Of a DNA stretch of 64,000 nucleotides, positions 34,485 through 47,628 are shown piece after piece. Origin of the DNA: Coffea arabica. Taxonomy: Eukaryota > Streptophyta > Magnoliopsida > Gentianales > Rubiaceae. The stretch's first letter is position 1; every line of letters begins with the position of its first letter. The position numbers and the translations under genes are program-made. Where the stretch lies: the NCBI RefSeq assembly GCF_036785885.1, contig NC_092320.1, forward strand, positions 15,439,557-15,503,556. Direction: 5' to 3'. The notes beneath the pieces are model-generated. The model was not told where the DNA came from. It did not search any database and saw only the letters and a program-made list of their open reading frames with translations.

Positions 34485-35558
34485 TCTTGAAATTTGATTT
34501 CTTGATCTTCAAAGTTCTTTGCCGACTTTATGCATTTTAGCCGAAAGTGTTTAATATCTCAGCTTTGTATGGTTAACCTCGTGAAATTCAACAAGTATGA
34601 TGATACCCATCTACAAAATGCTCCTACAGATCTCAAAGAGATGAACTTTCTGTTCGCCATTCAAACTTCTGGATCATTTCCACAATGAAGTTTTCCATTC
34701 ACTGTACTGCACCAATCCTTCTTTTTGACTGCGAAGTCCTTTACCCATTTTGCTGATTGTGTTCGGTTATATGCAGCTTGTTGAACATTTCCTGTACCAT
34801 GACTGCAGTAGGCACAGAATCAGGTTGAGCATCTTTATTTCCTGTTCATTACAGATGAAGTGAACATAATCTGAGTATTAATGAAATACATTCGATGTTA
34901 TTAGGAGCTCTACATTTATTCTATCTCAAAGTTAAGTTCAATAAAATGTTGAGAAGCTACCTGCAATGTTAGCATCTCGCTAGAAAATAGTCTCGGTAAA
35001 ATCACAAGTAAATGCAAAACATCAAACAACAACAATCCATGCTACCAGAGCATATTATATCTTATTGAGGTATACACTTTGTAAAATCTCCTTTTCCTTT
35101 ACATGGGCCAAAGGAGAGAAACTCATATTCCAGTTAAAACTGGAACTAGAGTGCTTTCAAATACAACATTCATGCACGATTGCAATAAGACAGCAGATGT
35201 TGGTAACATCCCAAAGAATGCAGAATACAGAAACAAAGTGTATTAACATCCCAGGTAGAACATCCCAGCATCGAATGCGCCTCAGCATACGATCATTTCT
35301 CATTTCTGTGAAAAAGCTTTCTAGCATATTATGCTGCACCAACTCACTGTTATGCAATTATAACGCTATGAGGGTCAACCCTCATTGTTTGAAATTTCAA
35401 TTATGTTGTAATAGGGAAAATAAATCTCTACCCATGTTATAACTTCAATCAAATATATTTGCTAAATAGTTTCTACAACGATCAGTTCTGATTACCACGT
35501 TTGTCCATTTCCTTGTCAAAAAATGGACAGGGAAGAAAGAGAGAAGTTTCACAAGCAT
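34485..35558. other. Convergent 3' space between SRF2 and C53
   Basis: Contains the two 3' untranslated regions. AATAAA-like signals occur near 34940 on the plus strand. The frame at 35065-35442 has no recognisable product and is best taken as non-coding. Confidence 0.55.
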
Positions 35559-38500
35559 CTACGCACTGAAAATACTACTACTCAGCAACGTATTTATCTC
35601 TCCAATTATATTAACCGGTCTTCCATCGAACATTGACGAAAGTGTAGATTCACAAAGTTTCTTTAACTCTCGGGTCTTTGCTAACGCCAATTCCTGCATC
35701 AAGACGAGCAAGTATCAAAGTACTGAAGAAGAAAGCTATCAACTAAAAGGAAGTTCAAAAATCCTTATAATCTAACGAATTAAGTGTTATGTTTCCATCT
35801 CAAGTAGTTTGCGTACAATATTTGAACGGAAATACACCGTTTGAACCCATTAGAGGGACAAATATGAGGAAACATCGAGATACGTCATTCCTACTGTTAA
35901 GACGAAAAGATAGCAGAAAGAACTAAGACACCATGGTGCTTCACCAGTTGTAGGTGATGACATCAAAAACAGAACCTTATAGTCTTTAACAAACACAGCT
36001 ATTGTACAAACTCAATTTCCATTTATAAAACCTGTAAGTTGCCTTTCAAAATGTGCAACAGTTTCATAACAACAAAAAATATTTGTCCCTATTGTTTCTT
36101 TCTAGAAGCCATACTTAGTATTTAACAGGTTCATGCTCTATCACCAAAACAATTTGGTGTTGCAGAAATAGATTAGACCACCAATTCAAACATTATTAAC
36201 TCACTTGTTTTGGCCATGAAGAAGATAATAAATTTTGAAGCTCCATCCGCCTAATAGCCAAATCCTTCAATCCCTCCTTTAACTTGATCTCGTGGTGCTT
36301 TTTTTCTTCCAAGGTCTTCACCAGTCTATCCAAAAATCTGAAATTGGGAAGCATCTACAGTAAATACTCAGCTCCCAAAAAAAAAAAAAGCTCAGAATAA
36401 AAAGCATGACAACTGCACAGTAATGCGACTTCAGAAAAGAGCGGAAAACAACTCAAGCATTGTCAACAAAACACCATCAACTATAAACAAACAATGCATA
36501 CTTATTCATACAATTTAAAGTCTGTATAGTGTATACGTGAGTACCCATTGTACAAATCATCGTATAGTATCAAGATGCAGACCACTGATCCACCCACACA
36601 CAGGCACACAGAGGCTGCAAATATTTGCTTCTGGGAGCCACCATACATACATATGGAAAAGGCTTAAAGTACAAAGTCAAAACTTGACATCAAGATGCCA
36701 TTTTATTCACAACGAATAGATAACCATAAGCATTCTACATCTTAAGTACGTATATTTTATATGAATGATGCCGGAAAGTATTCAACCACAGTAGGAGTAA
36801 CAATGATCAAAGACTATGTACATGGTTTAAACAAAGTCATCACCTTTTTGAGTTGAGAATCATAATAAGGTCCCTCGTTTTCCTATTTGTTAGCAATGAT
36901 ATAACCAATGAAACGTCAGAAACCATTGGCTGGATTGAATCAGAAGAGTACTGCTGCAGGACAAAAGAAGCAACTGCCTGGACTTGATGTTGCAATGACA
37001 GAGTTTCTTCATTTGTTAATTCACTCAAGCGTTGATTCAGAAATGCTTTAACCTGATGAAAGAATGTCAAATGAAAATCAAGAATTATATAGAAAATTTC
37101 ATAAAAGAAAAGAAAACAAAGAAACAAACAAAGAAAATCATGATAGCAACTACTAAAGGTATCAAGTAACAGGTTTAAAGCCATATTAACCTCAAACAGA
37201 TCATCAAGAATCTTATTCCTATAATCAGTCTCCAGAAGGGGACTTCTCTCTTTTGCACTGCCTTGGACTTCTGATGAAGTGTTTGGCGTGAACAGGGAAG
37301 GCTCCGAATGCAAACCAGAAGAACCAGCTTCCTCAGTTACATTGAATTCAGGATTTTCAACACTTATATCCCAGGAGATCTCTGATGTAGCAACCTCAGG
37401 TGCTGGAAACTCCTCCTTCATCAGTCCCGTCTCATCCAACTCAATACCTTCACTATCAGCAGAATTTGGTAAATCACTAGCATTAACAATTTCATAAGGA
37501 CCAAGTCCATTGCCATTTTCTTCTGTCTCTTCTATGGTACCAATATCCCAGTCAATCTGGGAGCTGTCCAATGTAATATCCCAATCAATACTGTCAGCTG
37601 CAAAGTCTGTCTCCCCAGCTATTTTGTTTGGTTCGCTCTGGCTGGGTTGAGCAACAACAGAATCAAAAGCTTCAGAGCAAACAGAAATTGTAATAGAAGG
37701 TGGCTTTTCACGGACTTCTCTTAAATTTGGCAACACAGTCCCCACAGTTTTCTGCACCCAGATTGAACACAAGTGGATAAAACATTAGTTAGTAAATAAT
37801 CTTCACCATGATTTTATAATATCTTAGTAGCTTTTCACCATATATTTTTATTTTTGTTGGCATGGAAAAGCAATTGTCCTATATCTTTACATAGTAAACA
37901 GTACATCTACAAGAATGAGAAACATTTCGAACAAAGACACAATATAAAGTAGGCGCTTATGAAAAATCAGAATTCACAAACTAGAGTTGAAACAAAAATT
38001 TGACAGGTAGCAACAATACTAAGAGATAGCGGCATTTCATGGAGTACACATACTAAAAATCAATTCCAAAGTTTTCTACAGGTAGAGTGGAAAATTCTTG
38101 CGTGATGATAAAATTGGCATCTCTCACCATGATTTTGCAGTGCTAACATACTCCACCATGCTTTTATATTTACCCCAGAAAGTTCAGATTCCGACACTGT
38201 TTACTCTCACTTACCTCCTGTTCAGAATGAGCATCTCTGACAAAGGCCGAATAGAATTCAATAGCCAGTGACACAGAATCACCATTCAATACTTCTAGTA
38301 TCCTGCTAAATGTGCTTGGAAGAGTTTTACTTGCAGTTTCTAACAGCTCTGACCTCACATTTACTCCCTGGAAAGCAGAACAATATTCTCATTTATGGAC
38401 CACTATTATAAAAATATACTGCAATAACTAATTAGTGGCCAAAAAAATTAAAGCATAACCTGCAATCCCAGATCCTGACAAGCCTCTGCATATTTAGTTG

Positions 38501-38682
38501 CTGAAAGGGCTGCATTTCTTTTTATCTCAGATTCCTTCCGCTCCAGTTCAACAAGTTGCTGCTGAATCTTCTGTACCTGCTTCTTCTGATAAGGTCTAAA
38601 AGTTGAAAAGATAAGGATAAATAAGCAGTCAGAAATAACTAATCAGATATTCTGTGCTTGCTTCATGTATGATTTTGACCTA

Positions 38683-38720
<38 letters not shown>

Positions 38721-40168
38721 AGCAGCCTCTCCCAGGAAAATTGAATCCTTCTCAAAAGCACGCACAATTGCCTCCCAAGCACCCTGTTCAAAATGCAACA
38801 CATTCACAGTCACAAAAAAAGATTGTCCTGAGGCACACAAATGCACACACATGTAACCACTCACAGATGAGAAGACAGACAAACACGTCCAGGTACACAT
38901 ACACAAGCACGAACACACAGAGAGAAGGAAGGAAGGTAGAGATTAGGAAGATGATGATGATGTCTTTGCGGATCTTACAGCAGCACCTGAAAGCCTTCCA
39001 AATATATTACGGCTTTCTGGAGTTGACTTGAGGAGAATCTCATATATTTGTTTGGCTTCTAAGTACCCAATGCCTGAAAAGTGAATGTGTGTGATTATAC
39101 AAGAGATATCAAAGTAAATTTACCTCTATGCTAACTGTGTAAAGACCTTATAATTAGAAAAAAACTCCTACAAGCTATTGAATTAGCAGGCGGAACCAAA
39201 ATTTACCCCCATAAGAGGATCATTAAAATCTTAAAATGGCAACGGGGACACAATTTGACAGGAAGTAAGATTCTTATCTTAGGACAGAGACAAGTTAGAA
39301 TATGTCACCAACTGAGAAAATATCAAGCTTCTAAATAATTAAGAACTGATAAAAACAGAACAAATAAAGTGCTTAATTTGAGAAAAAAAAGATTGCATAT
39401 TCACGATATTCAGTGACAAAAAGTAATTGTAGATTCATGTTCTATTTATCACTAGCTATTGGATAAAAAAACTCTTCTTCTGCTTGTATATTCTTGTGCT
39501 TGGACATAAAACGAAGAAAAGGAAATGATATCCCTGCTTAAAATGATTGAACTCGTTTTTCAATATCATTGAAGTAATTTCCACCTCAGACGTGAAAATG
39601 CTCGAAACTAGTCCACTCAAGAAGACCACGCAGTACACTAAGCTATGCATCTCTTTGAGTGTACGTGCAAAATTGATTTCATTTTTCAACCTAAAATAAT
39701 CAAATTCAGAGCTAACAAAAGAAAACTGATGAAAACAAATATAGCTATAGCCATGCGATTATGGGTCCTACTCATCGTCTTTGGTTCTTCAGCAACATTT
39801 GTATTTCAAAAAAATAAAAATAAAAAGGGGAAAAGAAAAGGAAAAAAACCTTCAGGGTCCAGGGTTTGGAAGTAAGGATCAAGGTCTTTGGGAAGCGAGG
39901 CAAACGCTGCCGATATCTTGGCTCTCACTGCCGCCAATCGCTTCCGCCAGTCCGCCGGAATTCTCCTCCGATCCACCAACCATTCTTCAACGGAAATTCA
40001 GATTAAAATTAACATCCAAAAAACACTAGCTTTCACAGCAATCTAGAAATTAAAAAGTAAAAAAAAAAAAAAAAAAAAAAGAGGGGTCGAGGTGTGCTAA
40101 AAATTACCTCCCAGACGAGCGAATGCGATATCGATAGGTAAATTACGAATGTCCTCTTGGCTCTGCAT
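35559..40168 (-). CDS. C53: C53 / CDK5RAP3 homologue, UFMylation and ER-phagy adaptor
   Basis: Ten minus-strand exons: 40168-40108, 39984-39850, 39073-38979, 38783-38689, 38595-38460, 38367-38215, 37751-37191, 37052-36844, 36337-36205, 35693-35559. They join in frame to 570 residues starting [20 protein letters not shown] and ending in [12 protein letters not shown]. The N-terminal helical part contains the conserved [12 protein letters not shown] and [20 protein letters not shown]; the C-terminal helical part contains [13 protein letters not shown] and [11 protein letters not shown]. Exon 7 encodes a disordered acidic linker with IDWDI at 280-284, IDWDI at 291-295 and ISWDI at 350-354, the shuffled ATG8-interacting motifs described for C53. 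The protein is known to partner UFL1 and DDRGK1 at the ER and to switch between UFM1 and ATG8 binding during ribosome-stall-driven ER-phagy. Confidence 0.94.
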
Positions 40169-41690
40169 TTCCTGCAGAGTTTCTTCTTTCCTTTTTTTTC
40201 TTCTGTGGAAGAGAATTGATGAATTTATTTAGTCGAGTGTTTTAAGCAGAGTCTCCGATGAAGTTTGCCGATTCGAGGAGCAGACGTCCGTCGTGGAGGA
40301 CGAGGGCTGTAATAATGGGCTGAGTGGGCTTTGGCTTAGTCCACGGAGACAAGGATTGAGAGTTGAATCATCATCAAAATTCCAAATCAGGCCCACCACA
40401 TACAGGATTTGGACGCGTTCAAAAGTAATGAATGTAATCCAACTTTATTTGAGCGTTATTGATGCAATTTTTGGACTAATTGTAACCATGAGAGTTACAT
40501 TACATCTTATTGAAAAGAAATAATCAAATTTTAGTTAATATTGGCTTTCCAAATAATCCAATTAAACTTAATTCGCAATAAATGTTGCTAACATGTGTCT
40601 CGTAGTTTGCTCACTTAGCATGGAACCTTTTCTTTTATTTTTATCAATAAAAATAGAAATGAAGGCGCAAGGAGTAGGCGTGCGGAAATTTTTTTTTTTT
40701 TTTATATGTAATAAAAAGTTTGGATGAATTTAATTCTGATTACTATCACAGTCAGGGCATTATACCTCTGAGACCATATGAATATGTGTGGTGCAAGTGT
40801 AGTAACAAGAGTTACAGTAAATAACATGAGGAAACAAAAAAGAGAGAGAGATGATATTGACCAACCTTGCTTTCCATTCAGAAAAAGGAACCTTTAATTT
40901 TCACATAAAAGATTTCAAGCCAATTCAGCCAAATTTCGAGTACTTTACACAAATTTGTCAAAATTGTCTTTATTTTTTGATTTTTTTTTTATAAAAAAAA
41001 GTAGTTGATTAAGGGGAGCAAAATGCAAAGTTTAACGAATCAAACCAAACTATTTGATACATAATTATTAATTATAGAGAAATGTTAATCGCATTTCACT
41101 TTTTTATTAATGACACTCTCACCATTTTGTTTTATCATATGATCTAATAAATCAAAATTATGTGATAAAAATGATATAGTTTGAGTGCTGTAACACAAGG
41201 TGGAGTACCATAAACCATTTTCTTACTAAAAACTCGTTCAAGTTTTGATAGACAACCAATCAAACCAAATATAACAAACTTTTATGTTTAGTAAAATTTC
41301 AAAATTGAGTCGAAATTAACTTGACTAGCATAAAATTTGAAAAATTTATATGTAAAATTTTCAACCTACTCGAGCTCAACTGGATACAAGTGTGCCTTCC
41401 TTTTTTTAAAAAAAAAAAAAAGAAATTTTACCTTAAAAAAAATCAATACAAATTTACCTTCCATTCGGTAAATAATCAAGGCAAGTTTAAACATAAATTT
41501 CAACATCTTTAAAATAAACAAACATTGGACAAGCCCCGAATCCTGTCGCGTTGGGCTTGACATAGCTCGTTTATGGGCCCAAAACGTATGTCAATCTCAC
41601 TCTCTAGTCTCCACGCCACTTCCTGTCTCATTTGCTCTAAGTCCTCTCTTCTATTGCTCTCTCTCTGAAATAGCCACTGCAGATCAGTGC
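40169..41690. promoter_or_regulatory. Divergent promoter region between C53 and OEP16-3
   Basis: On the C53 side TGGGCT occurs at 40316-40321 and 40325-40330. On the OEP16-3 side TGGGCT is at 41552-41557 and TGGGCC at 41574-41579. These site II-type motifs are common in promoters of housekeeping and organelle-related plant genes. The middle (40600-41500) is AT-rich with no gene and no readable transposon ends. Confidence 0.5.
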
Positions 41691-41698
41691 CAAGTCTG

Positions 41699-42618
41699 GT
41701 AAGCTTCCCTTCTTTCCTCTTCTTCTTTTTTATGTTGTATTTTGGAATTTAATTTATGCTAATCGTCACTGCCATTCATATGTTTGTCAGTGCTTGCTTG
41801 AATTTTATTGCTTGTTAAGATTAAGAGCGAAGTATTGAAGGACATCGAATTGGGATTCTAGAGTTTGAGCAATTTGATAAGGGGATTTTCAATTCGAAAG
41901 TCTGCCAAATGTTCAGCACGATAAATTGATTGTTTTTTAATTTGTGATCCTAGCTAAATGGGTGCTAAAATCATTGTGGATATATGGCTCAATTTTGTTT
42001 CATTTCAAATGTTTTTTTTAATGTAGGTTTTACGTATGATGCCTTAGGATTGGATTTATAGGTGGTGAAGTTTTCAGGGGTTTCTGACTTTGAGATATTT
42101 TACCGACCATCAGTCTCTGATATATTGCTGGAAAGGCTTGTGAAATCCAGGAAGCTATGGTTTTACTTGGCCATAAGTGGAATTGTGGAGAGGATACTAC
42201 AATGCAGAAAATCTATTGTTTTAAATGATTTCTTCCTTATAAGTTCAATCTGGGCTTTCATTCTTCGATGTTTGCATACTAAATATGGTAATCTAGTTCA
42301 AACATAACTTTCGGGTCTACGCTCTGGACTTTTTTTTTTTTTTTTTTGCTTTTTTCTTTGTAAGTCATCAAAAGGTTATTAGACTTTTTGATATTTTCTT
42401 TAGAAACGGGTTCTTTGTGTACAAAGTAAGAGAAAACAAAAGTGAAACCTAATAAGCAAATAAGAGGTGGCATTATATGTATGTTAATCACACCATTTCT
42501 TAGTTGTTTTTTTTTTTTCAAAATCCTAATTTTTCTTGTACTAATGCTTTGCACTTTAGGAATGATTTTTTAACTAATACCTTAGCTTGATATAATTGTT
42601 ATTTGTCTTTTTCTCTAG
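41699..42618 (+). other. Probable 5' untranslated intron of OEP16-3
   Basis: Donor AAGTCTG|GTAAGC and acceptor TTCTCTAG|TTTGG fit consensus and leave a 13-base leader before the ATG at 42632. A leader intron is inferred, because a CT-rich likely transcribed stretch (41600-41690) precedes the donor. Frames within it (42062-42307) are not supported as genes. Confidence 0.6.
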
Positions 42619-42631
42619 TTTGGCCAAAGTT

Positions 42632-43750
42632 ATGGATCCGGCAGAATTAAGGTACTTAGAAGAGGAAGATACTCCGTTGATGAAAACAATTAAGGGTGCT
42701 ACTTCAGGTCTAGTCGCTGGTACTATATGGGGAACCATCGTTGCGACCTGGCAGGACGTGCCTCGTGTTGAGAGAAGAGTTGCACTTCCTGGGCTGATCC
42801 GGACTCTAAAGATGATGGGAAACCATGGGATTACTTTTGCTGCCATTGGTGGGGTTTATATTGGTGTAGAACAGTTGTTGCAGAATTATAGGATGAAAAG
42901 AGACTTTATCAACGGAGCTGTTGGTGGGTTTGCAGCTGGTGCTACTGTTGTGGGTTACAAAGGTTGTCTTTCTCTTTCTTAAAATTTGGTGTTATGATAG
43001 ACACTGCAGAATAAGATGTGGAATTTCACATTAAGCCCATGGTTAGACTTGGGGTTCTCTTTATTTTGTCTGTTTGACATTTTGTTGAAGATGATAATTG
43101 CAAAAGACTAAATATTGTGATGCCTTATATGGGTCTGTGGCACATAGCTGTATGCCTTTTACATAATGGATATACTTAAAGCGCCTCAATCAAAATGTTC
43201 AGATTTAACACACATCTCGAGGCACATTTTAACGTCTCATATTTGTAGGTTCACTCGATTATCCATAAACAGTATTATGAAACTTTACACATCATAAGTT
43301 TGTTTTCTGTATTTTATGTCATTTAGTGGATGCCTGTGTCTGTTCCTGTAGGTTGTTTTTATCCTTGTTATGAACCCATATTTTACACTCCCGACTTTCA
43401 AGAATCTCATTGCATAGTTGTTTACTGGAGATATGGGATCTGCTAACAAGGAAGCCTCCCTAATGGAAAACATTATTTTGTTATCCTCAATACAGAACCA
43501 ATTTTTGATAGCACTATAAGGTTTCCTTTAGTTTCAGAAGTGAGGCTCGGCTACAGGCCCAACTTTCCCTTGGTTGCTAAATCCTTTTGGAAAATGTTCT
43601 ACAGGAAAGAGCATTGCAACTGCACTATCTGCAGGAGCTGCCCTTGCAGCCACTTCTGCTTTTATTGACGTTGGAGGTCAGACCACCAGAATAGATAATG
43701 GCAAGGAGTACTACCCATACACCACCAAGAAGAGGGCTAGTGCTGATTAA
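42632..43750 (+). CDS. OEP163: Outer envelope pore protein 16-3 (Tim17/22/23 family)
   Basis: Two exons, 42632-42962 and 43605-43750, join in frame to 158 residues, the usual length for this protein. It begins MDPAELRYLEEEDTPLMKTIKG and has four glycine/alanine-rich membrane segments at about 20-40, 65-85, 93-110 and 113-131, separated by the conserved DVPRVERRVALPGLIRTLKM loop. It ends GGQTTRIDNGKEYYPYTTKK. OEP16-3 is a Tim17-fold membrane protein reported in organelle membranes, including mitochondria and, for this isoform, association with complex I preparations; its transport substrate is not settled. An AATAAA lies at 43920. It sits head-to-tail before STR9. Confidence 0.95.
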
Positions 43751-44788
43751 GCCGTCTTGCTGATAGGTGTGGAAGGCTGTTGGAACATGTACAAGTGGAA
43801 GGATTCAACTGTTTTTTAGTCTGCTGCTGTTTCTTTGTTAGGGGATGGTCCATACTCCTGGACTATGTTTCATGTCAAATGCCTTCCTTCCTTTTCTTTC
43901 CTATCCTCAAGAAAATTTGAATAAATATGTTGTCTCGTTATTTTTTGGCGTGACATGTGATTTCATGGTTGAGATCGTACCTGATTCTGGTTAATGGTTT
44001 CTGAAAGCATGAAATACCTCTAAAAATTGGGGATCGAAAAGTAGCTGGTTCTGGCATAGAAGCTATCTTGCTGAATGCTGAATGTGTTTATATCTGCCCT
44101 TGTGCAAAAATATTTAATTCACCTCACTTGGTATGACTCTGTAATCATCACCCTCAAACTGTAGTATTAGATTTAAAGAGCCGGATAAAGCAGTAATTTT
44201 GGAGCATTCTTACATAAAGCTACAATTTTTCAGATTAACTTCTCTTGGATCTCTTGGCCTGTTGCAGTTAAGTCTGAAATTTTAGCAGGTTAGATATGGC
44301 ATAGTACAAGAAATTTTTTGCTGATTTGTCACAGTAGATGGTGAAGCTCGTGAAGAGTGTCCGATGCAAATGCAGAAAAACTAAAATGAAAGAAGGATCC
44401 AGGGCTGAACTCTCATATTCAGAATAAGAACTGAAAAAAGAACGAGAAGGAAAATGAATTCTCAGGAACTCGCCAACGCCAGATTCACCAATTGAGTACC
44501 CCAATCTGGCCCAACATCCTTTGAGTAATGTTGTAGGCTCTGAGGCCCAAAACAAGCCATGATGCCTCAAGTATCTGTTTGGTTTATATCCGTTACGAAA
44601 GTAAAAAATCTGCTACCTGTGCGCGCTAGTTACACCAGTAAAGAAAGATATCCAATCCAGGGTTTAATACATAATTGCCACGTGGCAGACAGCCATTTCT
44701 TGTCTTAGATTTCTGGTCTCCCAAGAAAGACAATCATTATCAGTGGACTCTTCTGGAGCTAAAGATATTCAGACCTCTCTGGCTGGAA
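43751..44788 (+). promoter_or_regulatory. Space between OEP16-3 and STR9, including STR9 promoter
   Basis: Contains the OEP16-3 3' untranslated region with AATAAA at 43920-43925 and, nearer STR9, GGCCCA motifs (inverse of TGGGCC) near 44507 and 44543. No other gene is seen. The minus-strand frame at 44268-44570 has no recognisable product. Confidence 0.5.
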
Positions 44789-47628
44789 ATGGCAGGGATT
44801 GGTTGCTATTGTTCTTCATCAGCACTCTCTTTTCGCAGGTACTGCAGTACGAACTCTTTTCTCTGTTGCAGTTTTCAAACTTGGCAATGACAAATTCCTG
44901 GAAGTAAAATTGTGATATTATTAAAAAAAAAAAAAAAAGACTGGGATTTTTCCCAATTGCTGTGCTAAAAGTTGAGATTACTTTGCAGAGAATATAGTCG
45001 GGTTCCCATTTTTCTTTGATTGTCTACTTTTTTTTAGCACATTAGCTGATTGGAGAGTGAGTTTTCCAGCACCAAATGCAAAGCAACCCCTCCAACCACC
45101 CCCTTCAGAAACTCAGTTCACCTTCTTTGCTAACTGCCACAAGTTAGATTGATAGTGTGGAAGTAGTGCATAACAGAACTTATAGTAGCACTAGCTGTTA
45201 CGTGCGAGGTGAAGCATCTTTGAAATAGCTAAACTTTTCAAGTGCGATTTTATTTCTAAGTATTTTCTTGATAGCGTGCAATTCCCAAAAATGCACTAGT
45301 TGGTTGTTCATTCTCATTGATATAGAACTTTTGCTCATGCAAGCTTTTCAACGTTAAGAGCAAGTAATTGAGAGAATATCTATTACTACAATTTACGAAC
45401 TTCTTGACACAATTTTAGCAACAGCAGCATTTGTATGATTTGATCCAAGTAGTAAAGATATTCAACTAAATGAATCTTGATAAACATTGGAGTGAGTATT
45501 TGGGATGTTATTTCAGCAATTTAGCAACATCCTCTCTGGTAGTCCGGATTCAGCAAGGAGGGACAGTGACTGGGATACCTCTACGAAGAAGGCCCTTATC
45601 AGTCAGAGCTGAAGTAAATTATGTTAATGCTGAAGATGCAAAGAAACTAGTAGCAGCTGACGGATATGCAATTCTAGATGTCAGGGACAAAGTTCAATTT
45701 GAAAGGGCACACATTAAAGATTCCTATCATATTCCATTGTTTACTTTGAACAATGACAATGACATAGGTAAATATTGTTTGCAGCGATGTTTCTATATCT
45801 ATTCTGATTGCTAGTTTCACAATATTTTAGTTGTTGGTTTTTATTTGATTCAGGAACCATAATAAAAAGGACTGTGCATAATGGTTTTTCTGGTCTATTT
45901 TTCGGAATAGCATTTACAAAGCCCAACCCTGATTTTGTGCAATCTGTTAAGAGCCAATTTTCACCAGAAAGCAAGCTCTTACTTGTGTGTCAGGAAGGAC
46001 TGAGGTAAGCCATCGTTGTCGTTCTCAAATTCTTCATAGAAGAAGCTCAATGGATTTTGTCTAAAACCATATGATTGAAACATCTGATAAAAACCACAAA
46101 AAGGAAATAAAAAGGTCATGCTACTGCTGAGTGACGGTGCATCTTGAGCTCATAATAGTCCCTCCTACTGAGCTTGATCCTTCTGCAAGATGGTTAATTA
46201 AATAAAAGCAAGTGAAGCTAATCAATGTTAAAGGAATCTGCAATAGCCCTTTCACATGTCTTCCTCGTTAACAGAACGAGTAAACATGCGAATTTTTACA
46301 AGGTTCACGTTCACTATGGTATTTTGCCCTTCATGATCCCGGTTACTTTATCATCACTGGTCTGTTATATATATTGTTTCTAGATAGCCACCTAAATTAA
46401 CAGCACAAGAAACTGGCAGTCAGATATCTATCTGAACTGTAAGGTTGACATTCACAGTCACATTCACATGGAAATTGTTTAATTACCTCAAAGAAAAGAT
46501 TAAAACCGTCAATAATTACCCCTAGAGTTCAAATACAGCTTCTTTTTGTTTATCAATGGTAGAGGTCCAACAGTCTTTAGATTGAGCTATGGAGGGAGGG
46601 AAATGCCATTAGGTTAATGATCGAGCAAGTTTAAATAGTTTGGTGCAGCTAAGGAATGCATTCAACTTCAAGTACAATTTGAGATAGTTATGCCAATGAT
46701 CCTCTGCTAGGACTGGGTATTTATTGTGTTGAAGCGTTTGTAATCTCAGATACCAGACTTACTAAGGATCTTTGTTATAGACTGAGTAAATTTTGCAGTT
46801 TAGTCACTAAGTATGATCAGAGCAATCATGTGTCCAATGATTGTTTGGTTAATCGTTACCATACTGCAGCAATTATAGGATTAGGAACGCAGCAATGAAC
46901 CAACATACAAACAATCCTACAAAGCTCCTGAACAGATGGAGCTTGAAGAAATTTTCTGTACCTGGGGCCTCCAAACCTAGCCTCTCTTAAGTCTTAACCT
47001 CCAGACCGTGGCGTTGCCAATAACTGTCAATTCATCTACTGACTTTTGTATTGTTTAATTGACATCTTGGATTTGTTTATCTCGTCCACCAGACTTAGAT
47101 ACTGAATTTGCGCCGTTTCTCTTATATAGTCACTCAAAACATTTCTTCCCTACCGTGAAATTCATTTATAAATTTCTGTCATTCCCACCTGCTTCAAGGT
47201 CTGCTGGAGCTGCCCAGAAATTAGAGGCTGCTGGCTACCAAAACATAGCCTGCATGACATCTGGGCTTCAATCCGTGAAGCCAGGTAAGTAACAGCAATT
47301 GGAGAATTTCAAACATTGTTAGCCTTGAAACAAGGGATATCAAAAGGATGATTCCAATTTCCAGGAACATTTGATTCTGTTGGTTCCTGTGAGCTCCAAA
47401 ATGCAGGCAAGGCTGGTTTGGTGACAGTGCAAGGAAAGATCTCAACTGTTCTAGGAACCGTACTTGTCTGTAAGTTTCTTTTAAGATATCTTCCTAATTT
47501 TATGCTTGAACTTTGCATGTTGTGGTGAGGTTTTGTGATTCAATGACCTCAATGCAGGTGCTTTTCTTTTCATTACTTTCTTCCCCGAGCAAGCAGAAAA
47601 ACTCCTTCAGATGGCTCCTTCAGGCTAA
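44789..47628 (+). CDS. STR9: Chloroplast rhodanese-like protein STR9
   Basis: Six exons, 44789-44838, 45517-45767, 45854-46004, 47199-47284, 47365-47469 and 47558-47628, join in frame to 237 residues. The Ser/Arg-rich N-terminus (MAGIGCYCSSSALSFRS...RRRPLSVRAEV) looks like a plastid transit peptide, encoded partly by a separate first exon. The rhodanese domain runs from about 50 to 180 with VDVRD-type LDVRDKVQFERAHI and an active-site loop CQEGLRS with C146 present. A single transmembrane helix near the C-terminus (STVLGTVLVCAFLFITFF) is followed by PEQAEKL. The Cys suggests sulfur-transfer competence, but the plastid substrate is unknown. The ATG at 44789 has good context (AAATGG). An in-frame alternative upstream of exon 2 (45470) lacks the transit-peptide exon and is less likely. 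Confidence 0.93.

Noticed and set aside
37752-37772. MCSIWVQ extension before C53 exon 7
   Set aside because: It is the 3' end of the intron (GGGTGCAG acceptor); the preceding exon 6 joins in frame at K226.
42062-42307. 81-codon frame upstream of OEP16-3
   Set aside because: It lies inside the probable 5' untranslated intron and has no recognisable domain.
45470-45516. Alternative STR9 start MNLDKHWSEYLGCYF
   Set aside because: This is intron sequence before the acceptor at 45516. The exon at 44789-44838 joins in frame and supplies the transit peptide.
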